The notes beneath the pieces were generated by a model. It saw only the letters and a program-made list of their open reading frames with translations. It was not told where the DNA came from and did no database searches. The position numbers were made by a program, and so were the translations under genes. From contig NZ_JADKYR010000007.1 of the NCBI RefSeq assembly GCF_015354335.1, positions 1-64,000 on the forward strand: 64,000 nt of DNA, given 5' to 3'. Origin of the DNA: Methylophilus sp. 13 (lineage in GTDB: Bacteria > Pseudomonadota > Gammaproteobacteria > Burkholderiales > Methylophilaceae). Of this stretch, positions 17,444 to 26,825 are shown one piece after another (the first letter of the stretch is position 1; each line of letters opens with the position of its first letter).

Positions 17444-18054
17444 TGAGTCACGGCCATTTATTTATTATCTCTGCCGCCTCTGGCGCCGGTAAAACCAGCC
17501 TGGTGCGCGCCATGCTGGCGCAAGACCCAATCCTGAAACTGTCTGTTTCGCACACCACGCGTGCACCGCGTCCGGGTGAAGAAGACGGCATCCACTATCA
17601 TTTTGTTTCAGAGCCCGCGTTTCTGGAGATTCTAGACGCCGGCGGTTTTCTGGAAAGCGCGCATGTGCACAGCGCCCGCTATGGCACCGCGCAAAGCGAA
17701 GTCGAAGGCGCCCTGGCTGCCGGCCGCGATGTGATCCTCGAAATCGACTGGCAAGGCGCACAGCAGATCAGAACCTTATTCCCTGACGCGACCTCTATTT
17801 TTATTCTGCCGCCTTCCATCGAAGCGCTGGCGCACCGCCTCAACAGCCGCGGCCAGGACAGTGAAGCCGTGATTGCACAACGGCTGTCCGCCGCGCGTGA
17901 GGAGATGCGTCACGTGCATGAGTTTGATTATGTTACAATTAATGATAATTTTGACGTGGCCTTGCAGGATCTGATGGCGATTGTTCGCGCCCAGCGCTTG
18001 CAGTTAAACCGCCAGGTAGCCTGCCACGCGTCATTGATTCAATCCCTTACCTAA
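17440..18054 (+). CDS. gmk: Guanylate kinase
   Basis: A 204-residue nucleotide kinase converting GMP to GDP. The P-loop is [11 protein letters not shown] near residue 10, and [21 protein letters not shown] carries the GMP-binding arginines and tyrosine; [10 protein letters not shown] is also typical. Two ATG codons are adjacent (17440 and 17443); the first overlaps the Anbu stop by 4 bp. The order gmk-rpoZ-spoT-recG is the same as in many proteobacteria and ties GTP/ppGpp metabolism to transcription. Confidence 0.96.
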   Translation: MMSHGHLFIISAASGAGKTSLVRAMLAQDPILKLSVSHTTRAPRPGEEDGIHYHFVSEPAFLEILDAGGFLESAHVHSARYGTAQSEVEGALAAGRDVILEIDWQGAQQIRTLFPDATSIFILPPSIEALAHRLNSRGQDSEAVIAQRLSAAREEMRHVHEFDYVTINDNFDVALQDLMAIVRAQRLQLNRQVACHASLIQSLT

Positions 18055-18098
18055 GCCGGCGCACGCCGCACTTCAGGTTCACACAGATAGAGGTTTTT

Positions 18099-18314
18099 AT
18101 GGCACGTATTACTGTCGATGATTGCTTGGACAACATCCCTAACCGTTTTCAACTGACGCTGGTCGCGGCTTATCGCGCCAGACAATTGGCCAATGGTTCC
18201 GATCCACTCGTCAGTGGTTATTCACAAAAAGACAAACCGACCGTGATTGCCTTGCGTGAAATTGCTGCCGGTAAAATCGGTGTAGAGATCTTAGAGAAAA
18301 AGGGCCACGCTTAA
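18099..18314 (+). CDS. rpoZ: RNA polymerase omega subunit
   Basis: A 71-residue omega subunit, shorter at the C terminus than the 91-residue Escherichia coli protein. The conserved start [19 protein letters not shown] and the block [10 protein letters not shown] are intact. Omega helps RNA polymerase assembly and forms part of a ppGpp-binding site. An AGAGG ribosome-binding site precedes the ATG. It lies between gmk and spoT, 6 bp before the latter. Confidence 0.96.
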   Translation: MARITVDDCLDNIPNRFQLTLVAAYRARQLANGSDPLVSGYSQKDKPTVIALREIAAGKIGVEILEKKGHA

Positions 18315-18320
18315 GCAGCC

Positions 18321-20537
18321 ATGCCCCACACCCAAGGCGACCATGCCCATCGCAAGTCCAAACCGCCGCTGAGCGAAGCGGACTTGCTCCCCGCTGACCG
18401 TGAGGATTCCCCCCTTACCCAGCTGATCCGCAAATATCTCAACGAAGAAGAAGTGCAACTGGTCTGGCAAGCGTATCGCTATGCCGACCAGGCGCATGCG
18501 GGACAAACCCGCAAAACCGGTGAACCGTATATCTCGCACCCGGTGGCGGTGACCTGTATTCTGGCTAAACTGCACCTGGATCTGCCTACCCTGCTGGCCG
18601 CATTGCTGCATGATGTGGTCGAGGATACCGAAGTCGACAGTGCCGCCATTGCCGAGCGCTTTGGCAAACAGGTCGCTGACCTGGTAGACGGCCTGACCAA
18701 GCTGGATAAGGTCGAGTTGCAAACTGCCATGCAGGCACAAGCGGAAAACTTCCGCAAAATGCTGCTGGCCATGAGCCAGGATGTCCGCGTGATCCTGGTC
18801 AAGCTGGCCGACCGGCTGCATAACATGCAAACACTGGACGCCATGCGGCCAGAAAAGCAAAAGCGCATCGCCCGTGAAACGCTGGATATTTATGCGCCAA
18901 TTGCCAACCGGCTGGGCCTGAACCCGATTTACCATGAGCTGGAAGACCTGAGCCTCAAGTATTTATACCCCAACCGCTACCACGTGATCGACAAAGCGAT
19001 CCGGCTGGCACGCGGTAACCGTAAAGAAGTGATCAGCAAGATCCTGGAGGCCATCCAGAACCAGCTATTGCAATACGGCATTGAGTACGATGTACAGGGC
19101 CGCGAAAAGCATCTGTTCAGTATTTACAAAAAGATGAGCGAAAAGTCGATGAAATTGTCGCAAATTAACGACATTTACGGTTTTCGCGTCATCGTCAAGG
19201 ACAACGCCGCCTGCTATCTGGCGTTAGGGGCGCTGCATGCGCTTTACAAACCTATTCCCGGCCGCTTCAAGGACTATATTGCCATCCCCAAGGCCAACGG
19301 TTATCAATCGTTGCATACCACCCTGTTTGGTCCGTTTGGCACGCCGATTGAGGTACAAATCCGCAGCCAGGAGATGCACAACATTGCCGATGCCGGGGTG
19401 GCCGCGCACTGGCTGTATAAAACCACCGATGCCCACCTGACCAAGCTGCAACAACAAACCCACCAGTGGCTGCAACGCTTGGTAGAAATCCAGACCGAAA
19501 GCGACGATAGCCACGAATTTCTGGAGAACTTCAAGGTCGACCTGTTCCCGGACGAGGTCTATGTGTTTACGCCCAAAGGCAACATCATGGCCTTGCCACG
19601 TGGCTCGACGGCGGTGGATTTTGCCTATGCCGTCCACTCGGATGTGGGCAATAGCTGTGTCGCGGTCAAGATCAATAATGAGCTGGCACCGCTACGCAGT
19701 GAAATGCGCAATGGCGACCATGTGGAAATCATTACTGCCCCGCTGGCCAAACCCAATCCGGCCTGGCTCAATTATGTGGTGACCGGCAAGGCGCGCTCGC
19801 ATATCCGCCATTACCTGAAAACGGTCAAGGTGGAAGAGTCGGCACAACTGGGCGAGCGTATGCTTAATGTGGCGTTACGCGCCATGCATATCGAGCCTGG
19901 CGACATTAGCGACAAACAATGGCAAAAAGTCATGAATGACTATGGCAGCAAAACGCGCCAGGCCATTCTGACCGATATCGGCCTCGGCAAACGTAACAGC
20001 CTGATGGTAGCGCACCAGCTGCTGGCCCATCCAGCCGAAACCGAAGATAAAACCGGCAAGGTACTCGATACGATTACCATCCGTGGCTCCGAGGGGATGG
20101 CGGTTCAGTTTGCGCCCTGCTGCCGCCCGATTCCTGGCGACCCGATTCTGGGCTTTATCAATAAAGATAAAGGCCTGGTCATTCACACGCATGATTGCCC
20201 CGCCATCCGCAAATTCCGGCTGGATCCGGAAAAATGGCTGGATGTGGAATGGGATGCGGATCCGAAAAAACTGTTCAGCGTCAACTTGCGCATCACGGTG
20301 GTGGATGAGCGCGGCATGCTGGCCAAGATTGCGGCCACCATTTCCAATGCAGAAGCCAACATTGACAATGTGAGTGTGGAGACCAGCGACGGCAGCCAGT
20401 ACTCCAACGTCAACTTTACCTTGCAGGTCCACAACCGCGTGCATCTGGCCACCTTGATCCGCAACCTGCGCAAGATCCAGCAGATCGTGCGTATCAACCG
20501 CGTCAAAGGCAACCAGGTGGAGCAGCGCATCCAGTAA
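18321..20537 (+). CDS. spoT: Bifunctional (p)ppGpp synthetase/hydrolase SpoT
   Basis: A 738-residue RelA/SpoT-family protein. The hydrolase HD domain is active-looking (LLHDVVEDTE near residues 96-104), which separates it from RelA. It is followed by the synthetase domain (GYQSLHTTLFGPFGTPIEVQIR near 330), a TGS domain (VYVFTPKGNIMALPRGSTAVDFAYAVH near 413), a helical and Cys-containing zone (QFAPCCRPIPGD) and a C-terminal ACT domain (VVDERGMLAKIAATISNAEANI near 657). It makes and degrades the stringent-response alarmone. The rpoZ-spoT-recG order supports the name. Confidence 0.95.
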   Translation: MPHTQGDHAHRKSKPPLSEADLLPADREDSPLTQLIRKYLNEEEVQLVWQAYRYADQAHAGQTRKTGEPYISHPVAVTCILAKLHLDLPTLLAALLHDVVEDTEVDSAAIAERFGKQVADLVDGLTKLDKVELQTAMQAQAENFRKMLLAMSQDVRVILVKLADRLHNMQTLDAMRPEKQKRIARETLDIYAPIANRLGLNPIYHELEDLSLKYLYPNRYHVIDKAIRLARGNRKEVISKILEAIQNQLLQYGIEYDVQGREKHLFSIYKKMSEKSMKLSQINDIYGFRVIVKDNAACYLALGALHALYKPIPGRFKDYIAIPKANGYQSLHTTLFGPFGTPIEVQIRSQEMHNIADAGVAAHWLYKTTDAHLTKLQQQTHQWLQRLVEIQTESDDSHEFLENFKVDLFPDEVYVFTPKGNIMALPRGSTAVDFAYAVHSDVGNSCVAVKINNELAPLRSEMRNGDHVEIITAPLAKPNPAWLNYVVTGKARSHIRHYLKTVKVEESAQLGERMLNVALRAMHIEPGDISDKQWQKVMNDYGSKTRQAILTDIGLGKRNSLMVAHQLLAHPAETEDKTGKVLDTITIRGSEGMAVQFAPCCRPIPGDPILGFINKDKGLVIHTHDCPAIRKFRLDPEKWLDVEWDADPKKLFSVNLRITVVDERGMLAKIAATISNAEANIDNVSVETSDGSQYSNVNFTLQVHNRVHLATLIRNLRKIQQIVRINRVKGNQVEQRIQ

Positions 20538-20552
20538 GCCTGACTCGACCGC

Positions 20553-22616
20553 ATGCGTCCCTTGAGCGAAATCAAAGGTCTGTCGCCTGCCCTGCGCAGC
20601 CAGTTGGGTAAACTGGGGATTACCTCGGCCGAAGCCTTACTGCTGCACTTGCCCTTGCGTTATCTGGATGAAACACGCATTACCGCCATCCGCGATTTGC
20701 GTCTTGGTGAACAAACGCAGGTTGAAGGTGTGGTGGTGCATCAGGAGGTCAGCTACAAACCGCGCAAAGCCCTCAATGTCAGCCTGCAAGATGACACTGG
20801 CATCCTGCATTTGCGCTTTTTACATTTTTATCCCAGCCAGATCGCCCTCATGCAACCAGGCCAGCGCTTGCGCGTGTTTGGTGAAGTGCGTGGCGGCTTT
20901 TTTGGCTATGAAATGGTGCACCCCACCCAACGCAAAGTCAGTGAAGAAACGCCCGTCAATCAGGCACTGACGCCCGTCTACCCCACCACCGCAGGTTTGA
21001 GCCAGAATAGTCTGCGCAAAGCAGTCAATCTGGTATTGCAGCCTGCATTGTTAACCGAAACCCTGCCCGCCTGGGTATATGCCTCCCTGGCCCTGCCAGA
21101 CTTTGCCAGCAGCGTGCACTTGCTGCACCAACCCTCGCCAGACAGCCCGCTTTCCAGCCTGGAAGACCGCAGCCATCCGGCCTGGCAACGCCTGGCTTAC
21201 GATGAGTTGCTGGCCCAACAGTTATCCATGCGCCAGCATTATGCCCGGCGCAAACGCGCCACGGCCCCCGCGATTGCAGACACCCATGCGCTGGCTGACC
21301 GCCTGCTCGCCATGCTGCCGTTTGAACTCACCGCAGCGCAGCAAAAAGTGGTGCAAGAAATCCGCCAGGACCTGGGCCAACCCTACCCCATGCAGCGCTT
21401 GCTGCAAGGCGATGTTGGCAGTGGCAAAACTATCGTCGCTTGCCTGGCCGCGCTACAACTGATCGAACACGGCTGGCAAGTGGCGATGATGGCGCCCACG
21501 GAAATCCTGGCCGAACAACATTACAAGAAACTCAGTAGCTGGTTACAGCCCTTGGGCATCACACTGGCCTGGCTGACAGGTAGCCAGCCGAAAAGGGAAC
21601 GTGAGCAGTCACTGTCAATGATTGCCAATGGTGAAGCCATGTTAGCCGTAGGTACACATGCGCTGTTTCAGGACGAAGTGCAGTTCAAGCAACTGGGGTT
21701 GGCGATTGTGGATGAGCAGCACCGCTTTGGTGTCGGCCAGCGGCTGGCCCTTAGAAAAAAAGGCGCGACCAGCGGACAAGCCACGGCGCTGGAACCGCAC
21801 CAGCTCATGATGTCGGCCACGCCGATTCCACGCACCTTGTCCATGAGCTACTACGCCGACCTCGATGTGTCGGTGATAGACGAACTACCGCCGGGCCGGA
21901 CCCCTATCGTCACCAAACTGGTGGCGGATGACAGACGTGAAGAGATTTTGCAGCGCGTCTATGAGGCATGCACGCAAGGGCATCAAGCTTACTGGGTGTG
22001 TCCGCTAATTGAAGAGTCTGAAGCCTTGCAATTACAAACCGCCAATGACACGTTTGCCTATATGCAAAAGGTGTTTCCAACGCTTAAGGTCGGGCTGGTG
22101 CATGGCCGCATGAAACCGGCAGAGAAGCAGGCCGTCATGCAAGCATTTGCGGACAATGAGATTCAGTTGCTGGTAGCCACCACCGTGATTGAGGTCGGCG
22201 TGGATGTACCGAATGCGAGTTTAATGGTGATTGAACACGCCGAACGCATGGGCCTGAGCCAGTTGCACCAGTTACGTGGACGCGTCGGCCGCGGCGCTGC
22301 AAAAAGTACCTGCATCCTGCTATATAGTAAACAGCAATGCTCACAAATTGGCCGCCAACGGCTGAAAGTGATTTATGAGAGCAATGATGGCTTTGCCATT
22401 GCGCAAGCCGACTTGCATATTCGCGGCCCGGGCGAGCTGCTAGGCACGCGTCAGAGCGGCGTGCCCATGCTCAAAATTGCCGACCTGGAACGGGACGAGC
22501 ACCTGCTTGACGCAGCGAAGCCCGTGGCCGAAAAACTGCTGCAGACAGACCCTGCAGCGGTGAGCGCACATTTGCAACGCTGGTTAAGTCAGGCGGAAGA
22601 GTGGATCAAGGTTTAA
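20553..22616 (+). CDS. recG: ATP-dependent DNA helicase RecG
   Basis: A 687-residue fork-regression helicase. The N-terminal wedge/OB domain (about residues 50-160) precedes the helicase core with Walker A QGDVGSGKTIVA, DEQH box VDEQHRFG, motif III MSATPIPRTL and motif VI QLRGRVGRG, and the C-terminal RecG motif LLGTRQSG. RecG remodels stalled forks and branched intermediates. The stop codon overlaps the stop of the convergent GGDEF/EAL gene by 4 bp, with no terminator between them, so antisense read-through is possible. Confidence 0.95.
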   Translation: MRPLSEIKGLSPALRSQLGKLGITSAEALLLHLPLRYLDETRITAIRDLRLGEQTQVEGVVVHQEVSYKPRKALNVSLQDDTGILHLRFLHFYPSQIALMQPGQRLRVFGEVRGGFFGYEMVHPTQRKVSEETPVNQALTPVYPTTAGLSQNSLRKAVNLVLQPALLTETLPAWVYASLALPDFASSVHLLHQPSPDSPLSSLEDRSHPAWQRLAYDELLAQQLSMRQHYARRKRATAPAIADTHALADRLLAMLPFELTAAQQKVVQEIRQDLGQPYPMQRLLQGDVGSGKTIVACLAALQLIEHGWQVAMMAPTEILAEQHYKKLSSWLQPLGITLAWLTGSQPKREREQSLSMIANGEAMLAVGTHALFQDEVQFKQLGLAIVDEQHRFGVGQRLALRKKGATSGQATALEPHQLMMSATPIPRTLSMSYYADLDVSVIDELPPGRTPIVTKLVADDRREEILQRVYEACTQGHQAYWVCPLIEESEALQLQTANDTFAYMQKVFPTLKVGLVHGRMKPAEKQAVMQAFADNEIQLLVATTVIEVGVDVPNASLMVIEHAERMGLSQLHQLRGRVGRGAAKSTCILLYSKQQCSQIGRQRLKVIYESNDGFAIAQADLHIRGPGELLGTRQSGVPMLKIADLERDEHLLDAAKPVAEKLLQTDPAAVSAHLQRWLSQAEEWIKV

Positions 22617-24589
22617 TAGAGGCGAGTCTGCAATCTGGCCAAAGCCTCAGGCTGCGTCAGAATCGCCTGCAAGCAGGCTTCAAACTCAGCAAGTGGCACC
22701 GGTTTGCTAAACAAATAGCCCTGAAAACGCTGGCAGCCCATATGCTGCAACATGGTCATCTGCTGCTGTAATTCCACGCCTTCGGCAATCACAGAGTGAC
22801 TCAGATTTTTGCCCATATTGATGATGGTTTGCACAATGAATGAATCGTAGTTGTTATGTGCAATATCTTTAATAAAACTGCGGTCGATCTTGAGTTCATC
22901 CAGCGGCAAACGTCTTAATACCGACAATGAAGACTGGCCTATGCCAAAATCATCCAGCGAGAAGGTGATGCCCAGCGCTTTGAGCGCCTTGATCTTGCCA
23001 ATCACCTCATCAATGTTTTTCACAATCAGACTCTCGGTCAACTCCAGGCACAGGTGGCGCGCATCACAGCCACTGGCCAGCACAATCTCTGTCACCTGCC
23101 GCACAAAGTCGGGCTGACTAAACTGCTTGGCACTGACATTGACGGATAGTTTAAGTCCAGCCGTGTGTGCAGAATCTGCCCAATGCTTGAGTTGCTGGCA
23201 GGCCTGGGCCAGCACCCAATGCCCGATGGGCACAATGTCGCCCGTCTCCTCTGCAATCGGGATAAACTGGTCGGGCGGAATCATGCCCAGTGTCGGATGT
23301 TGCCAGCGTAACAAGACTTCGGCACCAATGGGTTGCTGATCCGCATTCACCTGCACCTGGTAATACAACAACAGTTGATTGGCCTGCAAGGCAAATGCCA
23401 GCTCATTCTCAAGCGACGCACGTTGCTCAATGGCGGGATGGAGCGTCTCGTCATACATCTGGATACTGTTGAGCTTGTCCGATTTTTTGGCCTGATACAT
23501 GGCAATATCTGAGCGACGCAACACCTCGGCTTCGTCGAAGTGATCCCCCATAAACAGGCAAATACCGATACTGGGCGAGGTGCGGTACAAACTGTCTTGC
23601 AGCTCAAACGGCGCAGAAAATACCGCCATCATATTTTCAGCCGCCCGATGCGCGGCAACCACCGCCTCAGCCTTATCTTTAGAGAGGTCATCCAGCACGG
23701 CAATAAATTCGTCGCCGCCCATGCGTGCAATCGTATCGCGTTTGCGCAAGCTCAAGGATAAACGCGCCGCCACCTGCTGTAGCAATTCATCGCCAGCCTG
23801 ATGGCCTTTGCTGTCATTGAGGCCCTTAAAATTATTCAGGTCCAGGCAGATGACCGCACCATAACTTTTGTGCCGTGCACAGCGTGCAAATGACTGGTTG
23901 AGCCTATCCGTTAACAAACGGCGGTTAGGCAGCCCGGTTAAAAAATCATAATAGGCCAATTGGTGGACTTTTTTATTGTCCAGGTTAGAGGCGATGCGCA
24001 GCATGATATTGTCACGCAAACTGCTGGCCAGGCTGCGGCCAGCCACCGTCACATAAATCACATAGACTATAAATAGCACCGCCAGCGCCAGCGACAACTG
24101 TGTGCCATGTAGCACAAAGCGTGGAATCATGAACAACAAAATCCCACCCGTGAACAGATTACTCGTCGTGGTATCCACCGAATAAATGACGATGCCTGCC
24201 CCGCAGACCCCCACCAGCGCAAAGATTAAAAAGGCCTGATGTTCGGTATCGCTCTCGGGAAACAGCAGGATCCCCGCAAGACCCCAGGCGATGCCGCAAA
24301 ACAGAGAGGTGGCGCGAAACCACTGCAACCATTGCCGGGTGTGTGCCTCACGCACCGGGTCTTTGGCGTATTGGTAGGTTAAAAAGGCACGTGCGCCATA
24401 GGCCAGCAGAAAAAGTACGCTCCAAATCAGCAGAATCGGTGAGGCGATCAAATGCCGTTGCACGAGCAGCAACGCAGCCATGACAATAAACGCAGCCAGT
24501 AATGACCTGCGGTTATTGCCATACAGCATATCCACAATTTCAATGTGTAGCGCTGATGATTCTGCCGTGGTGTTGTTCAACGCACGCAT
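22613..24589 (-). CDS. Membrane-anchored GGDEF-EAL protein (c-di-GMP turnover)
   Basis: A 658-residue protein with about six N-terminal membrane helices (residues 29-185, no recognisable extracytoplasmic sensor), a GGDEF domain and an EAL domain. GGDEF is intact at 291-295 with a consensus inhibitory I-site (R282-KR-D285). The EAL signature reads EVL at 424-426, and the other catalytic blocks are present: LSVNVSAKQF, LCLELTESL, SLDDFGIG, LKIDRSF, AEGVE and QGYLF. Both cyclase and phosphodiesterase activities are therefore possible; which dominates cannot be read from sequence. It is a single gene converging on recG, with a long 5' region containing several small hairpins. Confidence 0.9.
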   Translation of the reverse strand: MRALNNTTAESSALHIEIVDMLYGNNRRSLLAAFIVMAALLLVQRHLIASPILLIWSVLFLLAYGARAFLTYQYAKDPVREAHTRQWLQWFRATSLFCGIAWGLAGILLFPESDTEHQAFLIFALVGVCGAGIVIYSVDTTTSNLFTGGILLFMIPRFVLHGTQLSLALAVLFIVYVIYVTVAGRSLASSLRDNIMLRIASNLDNKKVHQLAYYDFLTGLPNRRLLTDRLNQSFARCARHKSYGAVICLDLNNFKGLNDSKGHQAGDELLQQVAARLSLSLRKRDTIARMGGDEFIAVLDDLSKDKAEAVVAAHRAAENMMAVFSAPFELQDSLYRTSPSIGICLFMGDHFDEAEVLRRSDIAMYQAKKSDKLNSIQMYDETLHPAIEQRASLENELAFALQANQLLLYYQVQVNADQQPIGAEVLLRWQHPTLGMIPPDQFIPIAEETGDIVPIGHWVLAQACQQLKHWADSAHTAGLKLSVNVSAKQFSQPDFVRQVTEIVLASGCDARHLCLELTESLIVKNIDEVIGKIKALKALGITFSLDDFGIGQSSLSVLRRLPLDELKIDRSFIKDIAHNNYDSFIVQTIINMGKNLSHSVIAEGVELQQQMTMLQHMGCQRFQGYLFSKPVPLAEFEACLQAILTQPEALARLQTRLY

Positions 24590-24764
24590 CCCCCTGCCTA
24601 TAATTGTTAATGTCTTAACAACGGTTAAAAGCGGCTGATACTTTAATTGCTTATCTTGGTATCATGCGCCAAAAAACGCAAAATGACAGCAGCCAAGCCA
24701 CGATTTTTAGCTGAAGAATGGCAAAAAAATACTAAGAAATGTCAGTGATGCTAGCGTAACTTCT

Positions 24765-24802
24765 GTCGCCCCGGGTCTCGGGGACATCTACAGAGCCTGT
24801 AG
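24765..24802. other. Two small hairpins in the gap between a LysR gene and the GGDEF/EAL gene
   Basis: CCCCG at 24769-24773 pairs with CGGGG at 24779-24783 (5-base loop), and CTACA at 24788-24792 pairs with TGTAG at 24798-24802 (5-base loop). The gap 24590-24860 has no gene. On the minus strand the hairpins lie about 180-225 bases upstream of the GGDEF/EAL start and just after the LysR gene, so they are either the LysR 3' end or the 5' leader of the GGDEF/EAL mRNA. I could not match them to a known riboswitch. Confidence 0.35.
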
Positions 24803-24860
24803 AAAGAAAGCGATGCCCCTCAAGGGATTGCGGGAGGCAGTCTTTAGAATTCGTGTCCGG

Positions 24861-25751
24861 CTAAGCCACAAACAGTGGCTTAAGGGCCGTCACTGCCAGG
24901 TCAATAAACCCGCGTAGCTTGGGTGGCATAAAGCGCTGCTTAGGGTACACCAGGTGCACCGCATCAGCTTGGCCACGCCACTCTGGCAACAGACGTTGCA
25001 AGCCAGCCTGCCGCACTGCCGCCTGACAAATAAAGGTTGGCAATAAAGCCACCCCCTGCCCGCTCTCGGCCATGGTTTTGACAACACCGATATTATTGAC
25101 CAACACCTGACCCGGCAACGGCACCCGGATCTCATTGGTGCCCCGCTGCAACTCCCAATGATGCCGCCCCATGGGCGTAAACTGCACACAGGGATGCTGT
25201 GCCAGCTCGACCGGAGAGTTGATAGGCGCGGCCTGCTGCAAATAAGCCGGGCTGGCAAATAACGCCCATTGTATGGTCCCCAGCGATTTGGCAATCAGGC
25301 TGGAGTCGCGTAACTCCCCCATGCGGATCGCTACGTCCACGCCTTCTGCGACCAAATCGACATACCGCTCGGTCAACCACAGCTCCAGTGACAATGCCGG
25401 ATACCGCGCCTGCGTTTCGGCTAGCAAATGTCCCAACAGCGCATCGCCCAAATCCGCCGGAGCCGTCATTTTCAATGTCCCTTGCGGCTGTTGCCTGGCC
25501 TCATCAAGTGCGGCCTCTGCCTCCATTAAATACCCCAGCCCGGTCGAAGCATGTTCAAAATACAGGCTGCCTGCTTCGGTCAGGTGCAAACGGCGCGTGG
25601 TGCGTTGCAGCAAGGTCACACCCAGCCGCCGCTCCAGTCTTGCCACCCGCGTGCTCACTGTCGACGTCGGTAATCCCAGTTGACGGGCGGCCGCGCTAAA
25701 GCTTCCTGCCTGCACCACCCTGACAAACACCGCCGCTTCGTTAAAGTCCAT
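24861..25751 (-). CDS. LysR-family transcriptional regulator
   Basis: A 296-residue LysR-type regulator. The N-terminal winged helix-turn-helix is clear (FVRVVQAGSFSAAARQLGLPTSTVSTRVARLERRLG), followed by the linker helix and the ligand-binding domain with TAPADLGDALLGHLL. The inducer is unknown. It is divergent from the pirin gene across 114 bp, the usual arrangement in which a LysR protein controls its neighbour, here pirin and the ycaC-type hydrolase. Confidence 0.92.
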   Translation of the reverse strand: MDFNEAAVFVRVVQAGSFSAAARQLGLPTSTVSTRVARLERRLGVTLLQRTTRRLHLTEAGSLYFEHASTGLGYLMEAEAALDEARQQPQGTLKMTAPADLGDALLGHLLAETQARYPALSLELWLTERYVDLVAEGVDVAIRMGELRDSSLIAKSLGTIQWALFASPAYLQQAAPINSPVELAQHPCVQFTPMGRHHWELQRGTNEIRVPLPGQVLVNNIGVVKTMAESGQGVALLPTFICQAAVRQAGLQRLLPEWRGQADAVHLVYPKQRFMPPKLRGFIDLAVTALKPLFVA

Positions 25752-25865
25752 GATTATTCAATTAAATGAAAAGTAATTTCACATTTAACCATCTAGTCAC
25801 CTGATTGTCATCTGTCTATAGTGTGATCCATGCAATCACGCACACCCCTGAACAAGGAGCAAACC

Positions 25866-26726
25866 ATGAAAAAACTGGCATTTATCAAACGCAGTAACGG
25901 CAACCACTGGGTCGGTGACGGCTTTCCGGTACAAAGCATTTTTTCTTACCGCGATATCGCCAGTGATATTTCACCCTTTTTGCTGATGGACTATGCAGGC
26001 CCCACTAGCTTTGAGCCAACAGCACATAGACGCGGCGTCGGCCAACACCCGCACCGTGGCTTTGAGACGGTCACCATCGTCTACGATGGCCAAGTCTCGC
26101 ACCATGACTCCACCAACGCGGGCGGCACCATTGGCCCAGGTGAAGTCCAGTGGATGACCGCGGGCTCAGGCATTATTCACGAGGAGTATCACGGCGATGA
26201 CTATGCACGCACAGGCGGTCCGTTTGAAATGATCCAGTTATGGGTCAACCTGCCTGCCAAGGACAAAATGACCGCGCCAGGCTATCAAGGCATTACCCAT
26301 GCCCAGATTCCTGAGGTCACTCTGCCGCAAGAGGCAGGCAAGGTACGTGTCATTGCCGGTGCATATGACGGCAACCCAGGCCCGGCAAAGACCTTCACGG
26401 CAATGAATGTGTGGGATGTACGCCTCAATGCAGGCACGCGCACCACCTTCACCTTGCCAGAAGGCCACACCACCGCCATTTTTGTATTGCATGGCGCAGT
26501 GAAAACCGGTGAAGTGCATACCATCCGCCCTAGTGAACTGGCCGTGATGCAGCGTGAAGGGACTGAACTGGTATTGCAGGCCCAGCAAGACACCACGTTG
26601 CTATTGCTCAATGGTGAACCGCTCAATGAGCCGGTGATCGGGCATGGTCCTTTTGTCATGAATAGCTGGGAGGAAATCGACCAGGCCATTAATGACTACA
26701 ACCAGGGCCGCTTTGCCACCGCTTAA
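25866..26726 (+). CDS. Pirin family protein
   Basis: A 286-residue bicupin of the pirin family. The N-terminal metal site is intact: HPHRGFETVTIVYDG gives two histidines, with the later His and Glu in GEVQWMTAGSGIIHEE. Some bacterial pirins have quercetin 2,3-dioxygenase activity and others act as regulators; nothing here decides between them. The ATG at 25866 follows an AAGGAG ribosome-binding site. It is divergent from a LysR gene and heads a probable operon with the broken hydrolase gene 100 bp downstream. Confidence 0.92.
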   Translation: MKKLAFIKRSNGNHWVGDGFPVQSIFSYRDIASDISPFLLMDYAGPTSFEPTAHRRGVGQHPHRGFETVTIVYDGQVSHHDSTNAGGTIGPGEVQWMTAGSGIIHEEYHGDDYARTGGPFEMIQLWVNLPAKDKMTAPGYQGITHAQIPEVTLPQEAGKVRVIAGAYDGNPGPAKTFTAMNVWDVRLNAGTRTTFTLPEGHTTAIFVLHGAVKTGEVHTIRPSELAVMQREGTELVLQAQQDTTLLLLNGEPLNEPVIGHGPFVMNSWEEIDQAINDYNQGRFATA

Positions 26727-26825
26727 GGGCCAGGCATCTTGATCACATAAAACAGCAGGCACCGCCGTCAACCAGCAGTACTGACGGCGGTGACCCAGCC
26801 AACCACATCTCGAGAGGATTACATT

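Noticed and set aside
24719-24860. Possible c-di-GMP or other known riboswitch in the leader of the GGDEF/EAL gene
   Set aside because: Small hairpins are visible, but I could not find the conserved core bases of a GEMM or other riboswitch class I know, so only the hairpins are reported.
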